Origin: Pedobacter jejuensis
GTDB taxonomy: Bacteria; Bacteroidota; Bacteroidia; Sphingobacteriales; Sphingobacteriaceae
Direction: 5' to 3'
Assembly: GCF_003725795.1 (NCBI RefSeq)
Contig: NZ_RBEE01000042.1
Span: 124,001 to 188,000 of the forward strand
Length of the DNA stretch: 64,000 nucleotides
The translations under genes were made by a program, and so were the position numbers. Of the stretch, positions 33,364-42,026 are shown one piece after another. The notes beneath the pieces are model-generated. The model had not been told where the DNA came from, searched no databases, and was given only the letters and a program-made list of their open reading frames with translations. Positions within the stretch are counted from its first letter, which is position 1; each line of letters starts with the position of its first letter.

Positions 33364-34350
33364 ATGAAACCAAATATTAAAAATATAGCTGTACTTACTT
33401 CAGGGGGCGATGCTCCCGGCATGAATGCTGCGATTAGAGCGGTTGTTCGTACAGGAATTTACCATGGCATCAACATGTTTGGTGTTATGCAAGGCTATCA
33501 GGGTTTAATTTCCAACAATATAAAACCAATGGATGCCCGTTCTGTAAGCAATATTTTACACTTGGGCGGAACGATATTAAAAACTGCCCGATGTTTAGAA
33601 TTTAAAACAGATGAGGGACAAGAAATTGCATACAAGCATTTAGAAGCTAATGATATTGATGGGTTGGTGGTTATTGGCGGCGATGGAACTTTTACGGGTG
33701 CAAAACGTTTCGGCGAAACGTTCGGTGTAAAAGTTATCGGCATACCGGGAACCATTGATAACGACTTAAGCGGTTCTGATTTTACTTTAGGATACGATAC
33801 CGCAATAAATACGGTAATAGAAGCAATTGATAAAATTAGAGATACGGCTGATGCACATGACCGATTGTTTTTTATCGAAGTTATGGGTAGAGATTCTGGC
33901 TGTATCGCACTTAGAAGTTCTATTGCAAGCGGAGCTGAAGCAGTTTTACTGCCTGAAGTTGAAACCAGCGTTGATGATTTAATTCAAAAACTAGCCTTAG
34001 GTGCTGCAACTAAAAAATCATCGAGCATTGTTATTGTTGCCGAAGGACATAAGCAAGGTGGTGCTTACGATATTGCTAAAAAGGTTAAAGAAACATTCGA
34101 TCATTATGATACGAAGGTTACTATTTTAGGTCACCTGCAAAGAGGTGGAAGCCCAAGCAGTTTCGATCGTATTTTAGGAAGCAGATTGGGTTATGCAGCA
34201 GTAAACGCATTAATTGCTGGCGAAAGCGCTCAAATGGTTGGTTTAAGAGGAAACGAGATAAAATTAACAAGTATAGAAGATGCTTTATCAAATCACTCAT
34301 TCAAATTAGAAGATGATTTGATGGAAATGACGGAGGTTTTATCTATTTAA
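33364..34350 (+). CDS. pfkA: 6-phosphofructokinase (ATP-dependent)
   Basis: Phosphofructokinase converts fructose 6-phosphate to fructose 1,6-bisphosphate, the committed step of glycolysis. The 328-residue protein has the ATP-site GGDAPGMNA at residues 14-22, the GGDGT motif near 107, the catalytic PGTIDNDL (Asp) and the MGRDSG and LGHLQRGGSP segments. The GGDGT glycine pattern favours ATP over pyrophosphate. It is the first gene of a tight operon, with 4 bp to the next gene. The divergent NUDIX regulator and its operator lie immediately upstream. Confidence 0.97.
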   Translation: MKPNIKNIAVLTSGGDAPGMNAAIRAVVRTGIYHGINMFGVMQGYQGLISNNIKPMDARSVSNILHLGGTILKTARCLEFKTDEGQEIAYKHLEANDIDGLVVIGGDGTFTGAKRFGETFGVKVIGIPGTIDNDLSGSDFTLGYDTAINTVIEAIDKIRDTADAHDRLFFIEVMGRDSGCIALRSSIASGAEAVLLPEVETSVDDLIQKLALGAATKKSSSIVIVAEGHKQGGAYDIAKKVKETFDHYDTKVTILGHLQRGGSPSSFDRILGSRLGYAAVNALIAGESAQMVGLRGNEIKLTSIEDALSNHSFKLEDDLMEMTEVLSI

Positions 34351-34354
34351 AATA

Positions 34355-35197
34355 ATGGTAGCGGTTGTTTATAGCGGTTCGAGAACGGCATTCTGGAAAT
34401 TAACACAAAATGGGGTCGTTGTGGCACATTGCAATACATCAGGGATAAACCCTTGCTTTGTTGATGCAAAAACCATTCTGCAAATTTTAAATAAAAAGGT
34501 AACACTGGTAAACAACGCCGAAAATATAAAGAAAATATACTTTTTTGCTGCAGGTGCATCATCTACAGAACGTAAAAACGAGTTGGCTAAAACTTTATCA
34601 TCATTTTTTAGATATAGCAAAGTTGTTGTAGAAAATGATTTATTTGGAGCCGCAAAAGCTGCATGTTATGATAAATCAGGCATTGTAGCTATGTTGGGAA
34701 GCGGTTCAAATTGCGCTTATTTTGATGGCAAAAACCCCCTGACGAACAACTTTGGTTTAGGGTATATTTTAGGTGATGAAGGCTCGGCAAATTATTTAGG
34801 CAAAATGCTTTTAAAAAGTTTTCTAAATAAAAAATTGCCGAAAGACTTAGAAACCAAATTTATTGGAGCGTATAATCTGGATAGATCTCAAGTTTTCGAA
34901 AGAATTTACAATAAACCGCAGGCTAATATTTTTTTAAGTTCTTTTTTTGATTTTTTTATCCAAAACAATAAACATGGTTTCATTATAAGAATGGTTGATG
35001 ATGGGTTTGAAAAGCATTTTCAAACTTGTATATTACCAATGGTTGAACAGTACCCAGATGAAGATTTACATTTCGTTGGTACAGTTGCGGCAGAATTTGA
35101 AGATAGATTAGCACATACAGCAGAAAAGTATGATATTAAGATAAAAAGCATTATTAAAGAACCAATACTTAATTTATTAAAACATTACATTAATTAA
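34355..35197 (+). CDS. BadF-type kinase paralog with degraded phosphate-binding motif
   Basis: This 280-residue protein is clearly homologous to the GlcNAc kinase at 31530 over its whole length (NTSGINPCF versus NTEGYNPYF, FGLGYILGDEGSANYLGKMLL versus GYFLGDEGSGSYIGKRIL). The first phosphate motif DGGSTKTNW has become YSGSRTAFW, losing the metal-coordinating Asp and the ST-T pattern. The catalytic-Asp region (ENDLFGAAKAA) and second phosphate loop (LGSGSNCAYFDG) are kept. It may be a weak or non-catalytic sugar sensor. It is nested between pfkA (4 bp) and gapA (7 bp), so it is co-expressed with glycolysis. Confidence 0.82.
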   Translation: MVAVVYSGSRTAFWKLTQNGVVVAHCNTSGINPCFVDAKTILQILNKKVTLVNNAENIKKIYFFAAGASSTERKNELAKTLSSFFRYSKVVVENDLFGAAKAACYDKSGIVAMLGSGSNCAYFDGKNPLTNNFGLGYILGDEGSANYLGKMLLKSFLNKKLPKDLETKFIGAYNLDRSQVFERIYNKPQANIFLSSFFDFFIQNNKHGFIIRMVDDGFEKHFQTCILPMVEQYPDEDLHFVGTVAAEFEDRLAHTAEKYDIKIKSIIKEPILNLLKHYIN

Positions 35198-35204
35198 CAA
35201 AACA

Positions 35205-36203
35205 ATGAGCAAAATTGGAATAAACGGCTTTGGCCGTATTGGCAGACTGGTTTTCAGAGCTGCTTTAAAGAGAGGTTTAGATATCGTAGCAATAAATGAC
35301 TTAATTGAGCCAGATTATATGGCTTATATGTTAAAGTACGATACAACTCACGGCAAGTTTGATGGTACAATTGAGGTTGTTGATGGAAATTTAGTTGTAA
35401 ATGGTAAAACAATTCGTGTAACTGCTGAACGCAATCCTGCTGATTTGAAATGGGATGCTGTTGGTGTTGAAGTTGTTATCGAATCAACTGGATTATTTTT
35501 AACTCGTGCTGATGCTGAAAAACACATTGCAGCAGGTGCCAAGAAAGTAGTTTTCTCTGCTCCGGCAAAAGATGGTGATATCCCTACTTATGTTATGGGC
35601 GTTAACCATGATAAATTAACTGCAGATCAAACTATCGTTTCAAATGCATCTTGTACTACAAACTGTTTAGCACCAATTGCTAAAGTTTTAAACGATAACT
35701 TCGGTATTGTAGAAGGTTTAATGAGCACAATCCATGCGGTAACTGCAACACAAAAAACTGTTGATGGTCCATCTGCAAAAGACTGGAGAGGTGGCCGTGG
35801 TGGTTTCTCTAACATTATTCCTTCATCTACAGGAGCTGCAAAAGCAGTAGGAATGGTATTACCAGAATTGAAAGGAAAATTAACAGGTATGTCTTTCCGC
35901 GTTCCGGTTGCTGATGTTTCTGTTGTAGATTTAACGGTTCGTTTAGAAAAACCAGCAACTTACGAAGAAATTAAAGCTGCTATGAAAGCTGCATCTGAAG
36001 GTGAATTAAAAGGTGTACTAGCTTATACTGAAGATGAAGTTGTTTCTTCTGATTTTATCGGTGATGACCACGCATCTATTTTTGATGCAAAAGCAGGTAT
36101 CTCATTAAATGATAATTTTGTTAAGGTTGTATCTTGGTACGATAACGAATGGGGTTATTCATCTGCACTTGCTAAGTTCGTAGAATATTACGCAAGCTTA
36201 TAA
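35205..36203 (+). CDS. gapA: type I glyceraldehyde-3-phosphate dehydrogenase
   Basis: GAPDH oxidises glyceraldehyde 3-phosphate to 1,3-bisphosphoglycerate with NAD+ and phosphate. The 332-residue protein has the Rossmann motif GINGFGRIGR at residues 4-13, the catalytic Cys in SNASCTTNCLAP (about 152), the catalytic His in STIHAVTATQ and the phosphate-site SSTGAAKAVG. The C-terminal WYDNEWGYS is intact. Asp in AINDLIEP (about 33) favours NAD. It is the last gene of the pfkA operon and is followed by a strong terminator. Confidence 0.97.
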   Translation: MSKIGINGFGRIGRLVFRAALKRGLDIVAINDLIEPDYMAYMLKYDTTHGKFDGTIEVVDGNLVVNGKTIRVTAERNPADLKWDAVGVEVVIESTGLFLTRADAEKHIAAGAKKVVFSAPAKDGDIPTYVMGVNHDKLTADQTIVSNASCTTNCLAPIAKVLNDNFGIVEGLMSTIHAVTATQKTVDGPSAKDWRGGRGGFSNIIPSSTGAAKAVGMVLPELKGKLTGMSFRVPVADVSVVDLTVRLEKPATYEEIKAAMKAASEGELKGVLAYTEDEVVSSDFIGDDHASIFDAKAGISLNDNFVKVVSWYDNEWGYSSALAKFVEYYASL

Positions 36204-36227
36204 TATTTAACCACAATTAGTATATAT

Positions 36228-36257
36228 AAAAGGCTCCAATTTGGAGCCTTTTTATTT
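36228..36257 (+). terminator. intrinsic terminator of the pfkA-gapA operon
   Basis: AAGGCTCCAA pairs with TTGGAGCCTT, followed by TTTATTTT, about 25 bp past the gapA stop codon. Confidence 0.88.
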
Positions 36258-36564
36258 TAGTAACATTTTTGGTTACGATTGATATTATTAATTTAACATA
36301 CTTTAACGTTTAACTTTAAATAAAACTTTAGTATAATCGTTTAAGTACAACAGAACAACAATAAAACAGGGATTAATTTTAAAATTTTGAGATAATCAGT
36401 ATAATTTTTCAAATTCTGTACATATTATACCATGAATTGATAATATTTAATAATAAATGAACAGATTTTGGACCTATATTTGTAATACAACTACAATTAT
36501 TAGCAAAACCTTTTAAAAAAAGAATTGTAAATAAAAAATGACAAAATAAATACTTAAAAAATTG

Positions 36565-36585
36565 TTAGTGTATTTTTTACACTAA
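36565..36585. promoter_or_regulatory. perfect TTAGTGTA-N5-TACACTAA operator
   Basis: This is an exact 8+8 palindrome with a TTTTT spacer, the best of the four related sites. It ends 12 bp before a TATATTTG -7 box, so it covers the expected -33 region. The downstream unit has no ORF (see the ncRNA entry). Confidence 0.68.
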
Positions 36586-36597
36586 GAAAATTTTTAC

Positions 36598-36605
36598 TAT
36601 ATTTG
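36598..36605 (+). promoter_or_regulatory. promoter of the candidate small RNA, -7 element
   Basis: TATATTTG is a full match to TAnnTTTG. Transcription would start at about 36610-36613. No TTTG -33 is present, the operator occupies that place. Confidence 0.6.
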
Positions 36606-36610
36606 TAAAG

Positions 36611-36766
36611 TAATAAACGGAGATAGTTTATTCAGTTAAAAAAGATAAATCATTTTCTTGAAATGCATTAAGCACCGATAGAGAATTTAAGACAAAGCCT
36701 GGCTCATAACAGGTTTATATTTGGTTAGAAAAAAAGGAGACGCTTGGATAAGGTCTCCTTTTCTTA
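36611..36766 (+). ncRNA. candidate small regulatory RNA (~155 nt)
   Basis: A promoter box at 36598-36605 and an intrinsic terminator (AAAAGGAGAC / GTCTCCTTTT, 36732-36762, 11-nt loop) delimit a transcript with no usable ORF: the only ATG, at 36664, is followed by a stop two codons later. A second hairpin AAGCCTG / CAGGTTT (about 36695-36716, one G-U) is visible. The perfect operator upstream ties it to the NUDIX regulator. Only gapA's terminator and AT-rich DNA precede it in the 682-bp gap 36204-36885. I could not compare it with Rfam families such as 6S-Flavo. Confidence 0.58.
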
Positions 36767-36768
36767 TT
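36732..36768 (+). terminator. intrinsic terminator of the candidate small RNA
   Basis: A 10-bp stem AAAAGGAGAC / GTCTCCTTTT with an 11-nt loop is followed by CTTATTTA. No gene ends here, so it must end an intergenic transcript. Confidence 0.78.
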
Positions 36769-36885
36769 TACCACTGTTTTGTTTTTAAGTATATTTTCTA
36801 ATTCGATATTTATTGTTCCAGATTATGTTGTGAAATTTGAAATTGTGTACGTAAATACTGTTTATATATTTATGAGTAATAACAA

Positions 36886-38154
36886 TTAATCTTCCTCTCC
36901 CCTTTCTATTGCCGCTGGCTGTATGGCTTTGTAATACTTTGCTTCATCAAATTGATTTTCGCTTTTAGCAATAACAATTGTAGCTACACCATTACCGATA
37001 ACATTTGTAATTGCTCTTGCTTCGCTCATAAAACGATCTACGCCTATTAATATGGAAATATGTTCAATGGGCATTATTTTAAGTGCCGTTAAAGTAGAAA
37101 CTAATACAATAAAACCACTACCCGTAACACCCGCAGCACCTTTCGAAGTAACCATTAATACGCCGAGCACAGTAATTTGCTGCCCTATTGATAAATCGAC
37201 ATTAAAAACCTGGCAAAGAAAAATTACCGCCATTGCTAAATAAATCGCCGTACCGTCTAAATTAAATGAATAACCTGTCGGGATAACCAAGCCTACCACC
37301 GATTTATCGCAGCCAATGTCTTCCATTTTTTGCATCATGCTTGGAAGTGCAGATTCCGAAGACGATGTCCCTAATACAATTAATATTTCCTGTCGAATAA
37401 ATTTAAGATACTGCCAAAGGCTAAATTTATAATACCTACAGATGCCGTTTAGCACAATAAAAATAAACAAAATACAGGTTAGATAAACAGATCCCATAAG
37501 CTTCGCCATACCAACTATACTTTGCAAACCATGTGTACCAATACTAAAAGCCATTCCGCCGAATGCTCCGATTGGCGCCAAACGCATTATTAACTTCATT
37601 ATTTTAAACAGCACTTTCGAAATTTTATCAAAAGCATTTAAAACTGAAGTTCCGTCGCCGCCCAATTTATTTAAACCATAGCCAAAAAGGATTGCAAATA
37701 GCAATACCTGTAAAATATTTCCTTCTGCAAAAGCAGCAAATACATTATGTGGAATAATATGCAGAAAAAATTCTGCCCAGTTCATATCCTTGGCTTGCTC
37801 AGCATAACCAGCAATTTTTGTTGCATCACCTGCTTTAGCAACCATACCAGCACCAGGTTTTAGAACATTGGCAACCAATAAACCTATGGCAATGGCAACT
37901 GTACTAACGATTTCGAAATACAAAAGTGCTTTTCCTCCAACGCGACCAACTTTCTTCATATCGCCCATGTGTGCGATACCCAAAACAATAGTAAAAAAGA
38001 TAATTGGTGCTATTAACATACTTATCAGGTTAATAAAACCCTGACTGATAAGTTTCGCAGTTGGCGCAAACTCAGGAAAATAAGCACCTACAAGGATGCC
38101 TATTGTTATGGCAACTAAAACCTGAAATGTTAAATTGGAAAGGATGGATTTCAT
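36886..38154 (-). CDS. dicarboxylate/amino acid:cation symporter (GltP/DctA family)
   Basis: This 422-residue integral membrane protein of the DAACS family co-transports aspartate, glutamate or C4-dicarboxylates with Na+ or H+. It has the family's eight-helix arrangement, the serine-rich re-entrant loop GTSSSESALPSMM, the PTGYSFNLDGTAIY motif of TM7 and the substrate-site segment GVTGSGFIVL. The ligand-defining C-terminal helix ends GVDRFMSEARAITNVIGNGVATIVIAK. It lies 54 bp downstream of the cyanophycinase-like gene on the same strand. This suggests uptake of aspartate released by the two upstream peptidases. Confidence 0.92.
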   Translation of the reverse strand: MKSILSNLTFQVLVAITIGILVGAYFPEFAPTAKLISQGFINLISMLIAPIIFFTIVLGIAHMGDMKKVGRVGGKALLYFEIVSTVAIAIGLLVANVLKPGAGMVAKAGDATKIAGYAEQAKDMNWAEFFLHIIPHNVFAAFAEGNILQVLLFAILFGYGLNKLGGDGTSVLNAFDKISKVLFKIMKLIMRLAPIGAFGGMAFSIGTHGLQSIVGMAKLMGSVYLTCILFIFIVLNGICRYYKFSLWQYLKFIRQEILIVLGTSSSESALPSMMQKMEDIGCDKSVVGLVIPTGYSFNLDGTAIYLAMAVIFLCQVFNVDLSIGQQITVLGVLMVTSKGAAGVTGSGFIVLVSTLTALKIMPIEHISILIGVDRFMSEARAITNVIGNGVATIVIAKSENQFDEAKYYKAIQPAAIERGEED

Positions 38155-38208
38155 TTTATGTATTTAGAAAATGAAATATAGAATTATTTTTTGTGTTGAA
38201 AAAATGAA

Positions 38209-39042
38209 TTAAGGTAAGATGTCAATTACATCGCCTGCGGTAAAAATTCCAAAATCTGCCTGGTTAAATTTTAACAAACCCTTTTCAGTTTTCGTCAATG
38301 CTATCGGTTTTGCAAATCTAATTACCTGACTATCGCCCGCTACCATAGCTTTAGCGTTGTGAACAATAATGGCTGTGCCTTCATCAATACCAATACAAAT
38401 CATTTTTGGATGTGCAGCTAGTGCAGATATTAATCGGTTATATCGGTTACGTTTTAAAAAGTGTTGATCAATTATGGTATTTTCCAGCAAACCCATGCCT
38501 TCCTCAAATTCTATATTCTTATCCCATAGTTTATTAAATGTTTCTTTATAAACCGTATCCAATAGTTGTTTGCCGGTAATCATGTACTTACTCATAACAG
38601 CTGCACCTGCGCTAGTCCCGGCAATAGTAGACCCATTTTTATATGCTTTATGAATCGCATCATAAACAGGTGTGTTTAAAACCGTCTTCATGAAACGAAT
38701 TTGGTCGCCACCTAAAATGTAAATTAACTTTGCTGCTGATAATGAATCAATCCAGTTTTTATCGTTAACATCATGTTTGCTAAAATTGAAGTTTTTAACC
38801 TGGTGGTTATCAATTTTATTCATTTGCGCTGAAAAACTTTTAAAACCAGAATCAGGTATGGTACTTGCCATCGGCAAAACAATAATATAATCGCCTGATT
38901 TTAAATTGGCAGTTTGGAGCATTTGCTTCATTAGCGCATCAGAACGGTTTCCACCGCCAATAATAAATAGGTTGCCTTTATTTTGAGCATAAGTGCCAAA
39001 AGAAATTGCAAGCAGAAAAAGCAATAAAAGCTGTTTTTTCAT
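38209..39042 (-). CDS. exported cyanophycinase-like serine peptidase (family S51)
   Basis: The 277-residue protein has a signal peptide (MKKQLLLLFLLAISFGTYAQ) and a cyanophycinase / peptidase S51 fold. FIIGGGNRSDALM starts the fold and YILGGDQIRFM follows. The nucleophile Ser lies in IAGTSAGAAVMS, and a His in IDQHFLKRNRYNRLI. Cyanophycinase releases beta-Asp-Arg dipeptides from the storage polymer cyanophycin. The signal peptide argues for use of polymer from outside. Its start overlaps the stop of the isoaspartyl peptidase gene by one base, so the two are translationally linked. Confidence 0.88.
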   Translation of the reverse strand: MKKQLLLLFLLAISFGTYAQNKGNLFIIGGGNRSDALMKQMLQTANLKSGDYIIVLPMASTIPDSGFKSFSAQMNKIDNHQVKNFNFSKHDVNDKNWIDSLSAAKLIYILGGDQIRFMKTVLNTPVYDAIHKAYKNGSTIAGTSAGAAVMSKYMITGKQLLDTVYKETFNKLWDKNIEFEEGMGLLENTIIDQHFLKRNRYNRLISALAAHPKMICIGIDEGTAIIVHNAKAMVAGDSQVIRFAKPIALTKTEKGLLKFNQADFGIFTAGDVIDILP

Positions 39043-40067
39043 TATTTGTAAATGCTTACTTCTATTTTACCATCGGCTGTAATGGTTCCGCGATACATAC
39101 CCTCTGTATTAAATGGCATGGCAACATTACCTTTCTTATCTAATGCGATTAAACCACCATCGCCACCCATTTTCCCTACTTTATCTAATGCAATTTTTGA
39201 TGCTTCATTAACCGATAAACCTTTGTATTCCATTAAATCAGAAATGGTTTTAGCAACCACATTACGAATGTAAAATTCGCCCCAACCCGTGCAAGAAACG
39301 CCTGCAGTTTCATTGTTACAATACGTTCCTGAACCAATAATTGGTGCATCACCAACTCGACCGTATTTTTTGTTTGTCATGCCGCCTGTAGATGTTCCGG
39401 CCGCTAAATTACCTGCCTTATCTAAAGCTACACAACCAACAGTACCAAATTTATAATCGTGATTTTTGATACCCAAAAGCTCTGACTTTTTATTTCCATG
39501 GTCTAAAACAGCTTTAGTAGAATCTTCTTTTATCGCCCGTTGCAAACCATCCCAACGTTCTTTAGTCCAGAAATATTTAGGATCTACAATTTCCAAACCT
39601 GCTTCCTTTGCAAACTGATCGGCACCAGAACCAACCATCATCACATGCTCTGATTTTTCCATAACTGCTCTGGCTGCTGAGATTGGGTTTTTTACCGTAG
39701 TTACACCAGCCACCGAACCCGCCATTAAAGTTTTTCCATCCATAATTGCGGCATCGAGTTCATTACGACCATCATGGGTAAAAACTGCACCTTTACCTGC
39801 ATTAAAATGCGGATCGTTTTCTAAAATATGAATGGTTGCTTCAACGGCATCAAGACTACTTTTACCCGATTGAATTTGAGCATAACCTGCCTTTAAAGCC
39901 TGTGTTAAAACAGCTATATATGCAGCTTCCTTTTCGGGTGTCATATTTTTTTTCAGAATGGTTCCTGCGCCACCGTGAATAACCATAACATATTTTTTCT
40001 GTTGAGCAGAAATGTTAAGGGTTAGTAATGAGAAAAATAGGATTGCAAATAGCTTTAATGACTTCAT
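39042..40067 (-). CDS. iaaA: exported isoaspartyl peptidase/L-asparaginase (Ntn hydrolase)
   Basis: This 341-residue Ntn hydrolase has a signal peptide (MKSLKLFAILFFSLLTLNISAQ). It self-cleaves before the Thr of FGTVGCVALD (about residue 205), making alpha and beta chains. MVIHGGAGTI, HFNAGKGAVFTHDG, ELDAAIMDG and STGGMTNKKYGRVGD are all conserved. It hydrolyses beta-aspartyl dipeptides and asparagine. The next genes encode a cyanophycinase and a dicarboxylate/amino acid symporter, so together they could turn cyanophycin into arginine and aspartate and import the latter. Confidence 0.94.
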   Translation of the reverse strand: MKSLKLFAILFFSLLTLNISAQQKKYVMVIHGGAGTILKKNMTPEKEAAYIAVLTQALKAGYAQIQSGKSSLDAVEATIHILENDPHFNAGKGAVFTHDGRNELDAAIMDGKTLMAGSVAGVTTVKNPISAARAVMEKSEHVMMVGSGADQFAKEAGLEIVDPKYFWTKERWDGLQRAIKEDSTKAVLDHGNKKSELLGIKNHDYKFGTVGCVALDKAGNLAAGTSTGGMTNKKYGRVGDAPIIGSGTYCNNETAGVSCTGWGEFYIRNVVAKTISDLMEYKGLSVNEASKIALDKVGKMGGDGGLIALDKKGNVAMPFNTEGMYRGTITADGKIEVSIYK

Positions 40068-40123
40068 CTTCGAATTGAGTTTAAGAAGATGGTAAATTAA
40101 GAATTTCTTGCGGATAATTGTAG

Positions 40124-41893
40124 CTATACTTTCGCTATTCCAGATGATGAAAACTGCAAATCGTATAATCTTTTGTAATAACCGTTAAGTTTTAACAATT
40201 GCTGGTGCGTACCCTTTTCTTTAATCTCACCTTTATCTAAAACAATAATCTGGTCGGCTTTTTGGATGGTAGATAACCGATGGGCAATTACTATTGAAGT
40301 TCTGCCATCCATTAAATTATCAATTGCTTTCTGAATGAGTAATTCAGTTTCGGTATCAACTGATGATGTGGCTTCATCCAAAACCAAAATGGCAGGATTG
40401 TGAACCAAAGCCCGTATAAAAGAGATGAGCTGTGCTTGTCCGGCAGAAAGCGTTGCTCCTCTTTCCATAACATTATACTGATAGCCTCCAGGAAGTCGCT
40501 CAATAAAATCGTGTGCACCTACTTTTTTAGCGGCATCTACAACCTCTTCAATTTTTATCTCAGGATTATTTAGTGTGATGTTATTCAGAATTGTATCAGA
40601 AAACAAGAAAACGTCCTGAAGAACCGTTGCAATATGGCTTCGTAAATAATCGAGTTTGAAATCGTGGATATCAATTCCATCTACCGTTATATCTCCTTTT
40701 TGAACCTCATAAAAACGATTAAGAATATTTATGGTTGATGATTTACCTGCACCAGTTGCCCCAACCAAAGCTACGGTTTCGCCGGCCTTAACACTGAATG
40801 ACAAATCTTTGAGTACAAAATTTTCATCATTATATGCAAACCATACGTTTTTAAACTCTATGTTGCCTTGAAGTTTTTCTGGCGCAATGGTTCCAGAATC
40901 AGGCGTTCTTTCATCGGTATCTAAAACTTTAAATACACGTTCGGCGCCAACCATACCCATTTGTAGCGTATTAAATTTATCTGCCAGTTGGCGTATTGGC
41001 GTGTAAACCATCCCCAAATACATGATAAAGTTTGTAATAGTTCCCGGCGATACATCTAGCGGTTTTTCTAAAATGCTTTTAGAACCATACCAAATCAACA
41101 ACCCTAAAGACATTGCCGAAATTAATTCTACAACAGGAAAAAATATCGAATAGTACCAGTTTGAGCGAATGTTTGCATCACGATACCTTTTGTTTATGGT
41201 ATTAAATTTCTTAAATTCCTGCTCCTCTCTGGCAAAATACTGCACAATAGAAACTCCGGTAATATGTTCTTGCAGAAAAGTATTTAGATTGGAAACTTCC
41301 ATTCTGATTTCCTGAAAAGCCACTTTTATTGATTTTTGAAATTTCCTTGTTGCGATAATTAATAATGGAATAGGCAGCAAAACCACTATTGTTAATTGCC
41401 AATCTATGTAAAGCATCCATCCAACAATTACTACTACTTGTAGCGAATCGCCAATCATAGAAATTAATCCCTCTGAAAAAATATCTGCAATGGTTTCCAA
41501 ATCAGATACGGTTCTGGTAATTAGCTGACCAATTGGTGTTTTATCGAAATATTTTAATTTGAGTTTAGTAATGTGGTTAAATACAGAAATACGCAAATCT
41601 CGAATAACTGACTGACCTAAAGTATTGGTAGCTAAAGTTTGGCTGTACTGGCAAATGGTTTGAAGTAAAAGAATGAAAATGAGGATAAATGTCATCCTTT
41701 CTAAACCGCTGTAATCGCCATTTAAAATAAATTTATCTAAAGTATAACCTATTAAAAAAGGACGAATTGGAGAAATTGCAGCCAGCAAAACTGTTAATAC
41801 CACCGACCAAATAAATATGACACGATAAGGCCTTACATATTTAAAAATACGTTTCAGCAATCCTGTGTTATATACTTCGCCTGTTACTGCCAT
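40124..41893 (-). CDS. ABC transporter, fused permease and ATPase (MsbA/exporter type)
   Basis: This 589-residue half-exporter has six membrane helices over about residues 1-310 and a C-terminal ATPase. Motifs: Walker A GATGAGKSS, Q-loop VLQDVFLF, signature LSAGQAQL (Ala replacing the first Gly of LSGGQ), Walker B ILVLDEATSSVD and H-loop AHRLST. It would work as a dimer to export lipids, drugs or peptides; the substrate cannot be read. It lies 57 bp upstream of iaaA on the same strand, but I see no functional link. The next gene upstream, truA, is also on this strand after 130 bp. Confidence 0.93.
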   Translation of the reverse strand: MAVTGEVYNTGLLKRIFKYVRPYRVIFIWSVVLTVLLAAISPIRPFLIGYTLDKFILNGDYSGLERMTFILIFILLLQTICQYSQTLATNTLGQSVIRDLRISVFNHITKLKLKYFDKTPIGQLITRTVSDLETIADIFSEGLISMIGDSLQVVVIVGWMLYIDWQLTIVVLLPIPLLIIATRKFQKSIKVAFQEIRMEVSNLNTFLQEHITGVSIVQYFAREEQEFKKFNTINKRYRDANIRSNWYYSIFFPVVELISAMSLGLLIWYGSKSILEKPLDVSPGTITNFIMYLGMVYTPIRQLADKFNTLQMGMVGAERVFKVLDTDERTPDSGTIAPEKLQGNIEFKNVWFAYNDENFVLKDLSFSVKAGETVALVGATGAGKSSTINILNRFYEVQKGDITVDGIDIHDFKLDYLRSHIATVLQDVFLFSDTILNNITLNNPEIKIEEVVDAAKKVGAHDFIERLPGGYQYNVMERGATLSAGQAQLISFIRALVHNPAILVLDEATSSVDTETELLIQKAIDNLMDGRTSIVIAHRLSTIQKADQIIVLDKGEIKEKGTHQQLLKLNGYYKRLYDLQFSSSGIAKV

Positions 41894-42026
41894 TTGTCTG
41901 TTTTCGGTTGTCTGTTGTCTGTTTTCCGTTGTCGGTTTAGAAGTTGTTTCGGTTAAAGGTTTATTTGATTAAATCTTTTTTTGAACCCAGACTGGTAACT
42001 GACAACTGGTAACTGACAACTGATAT

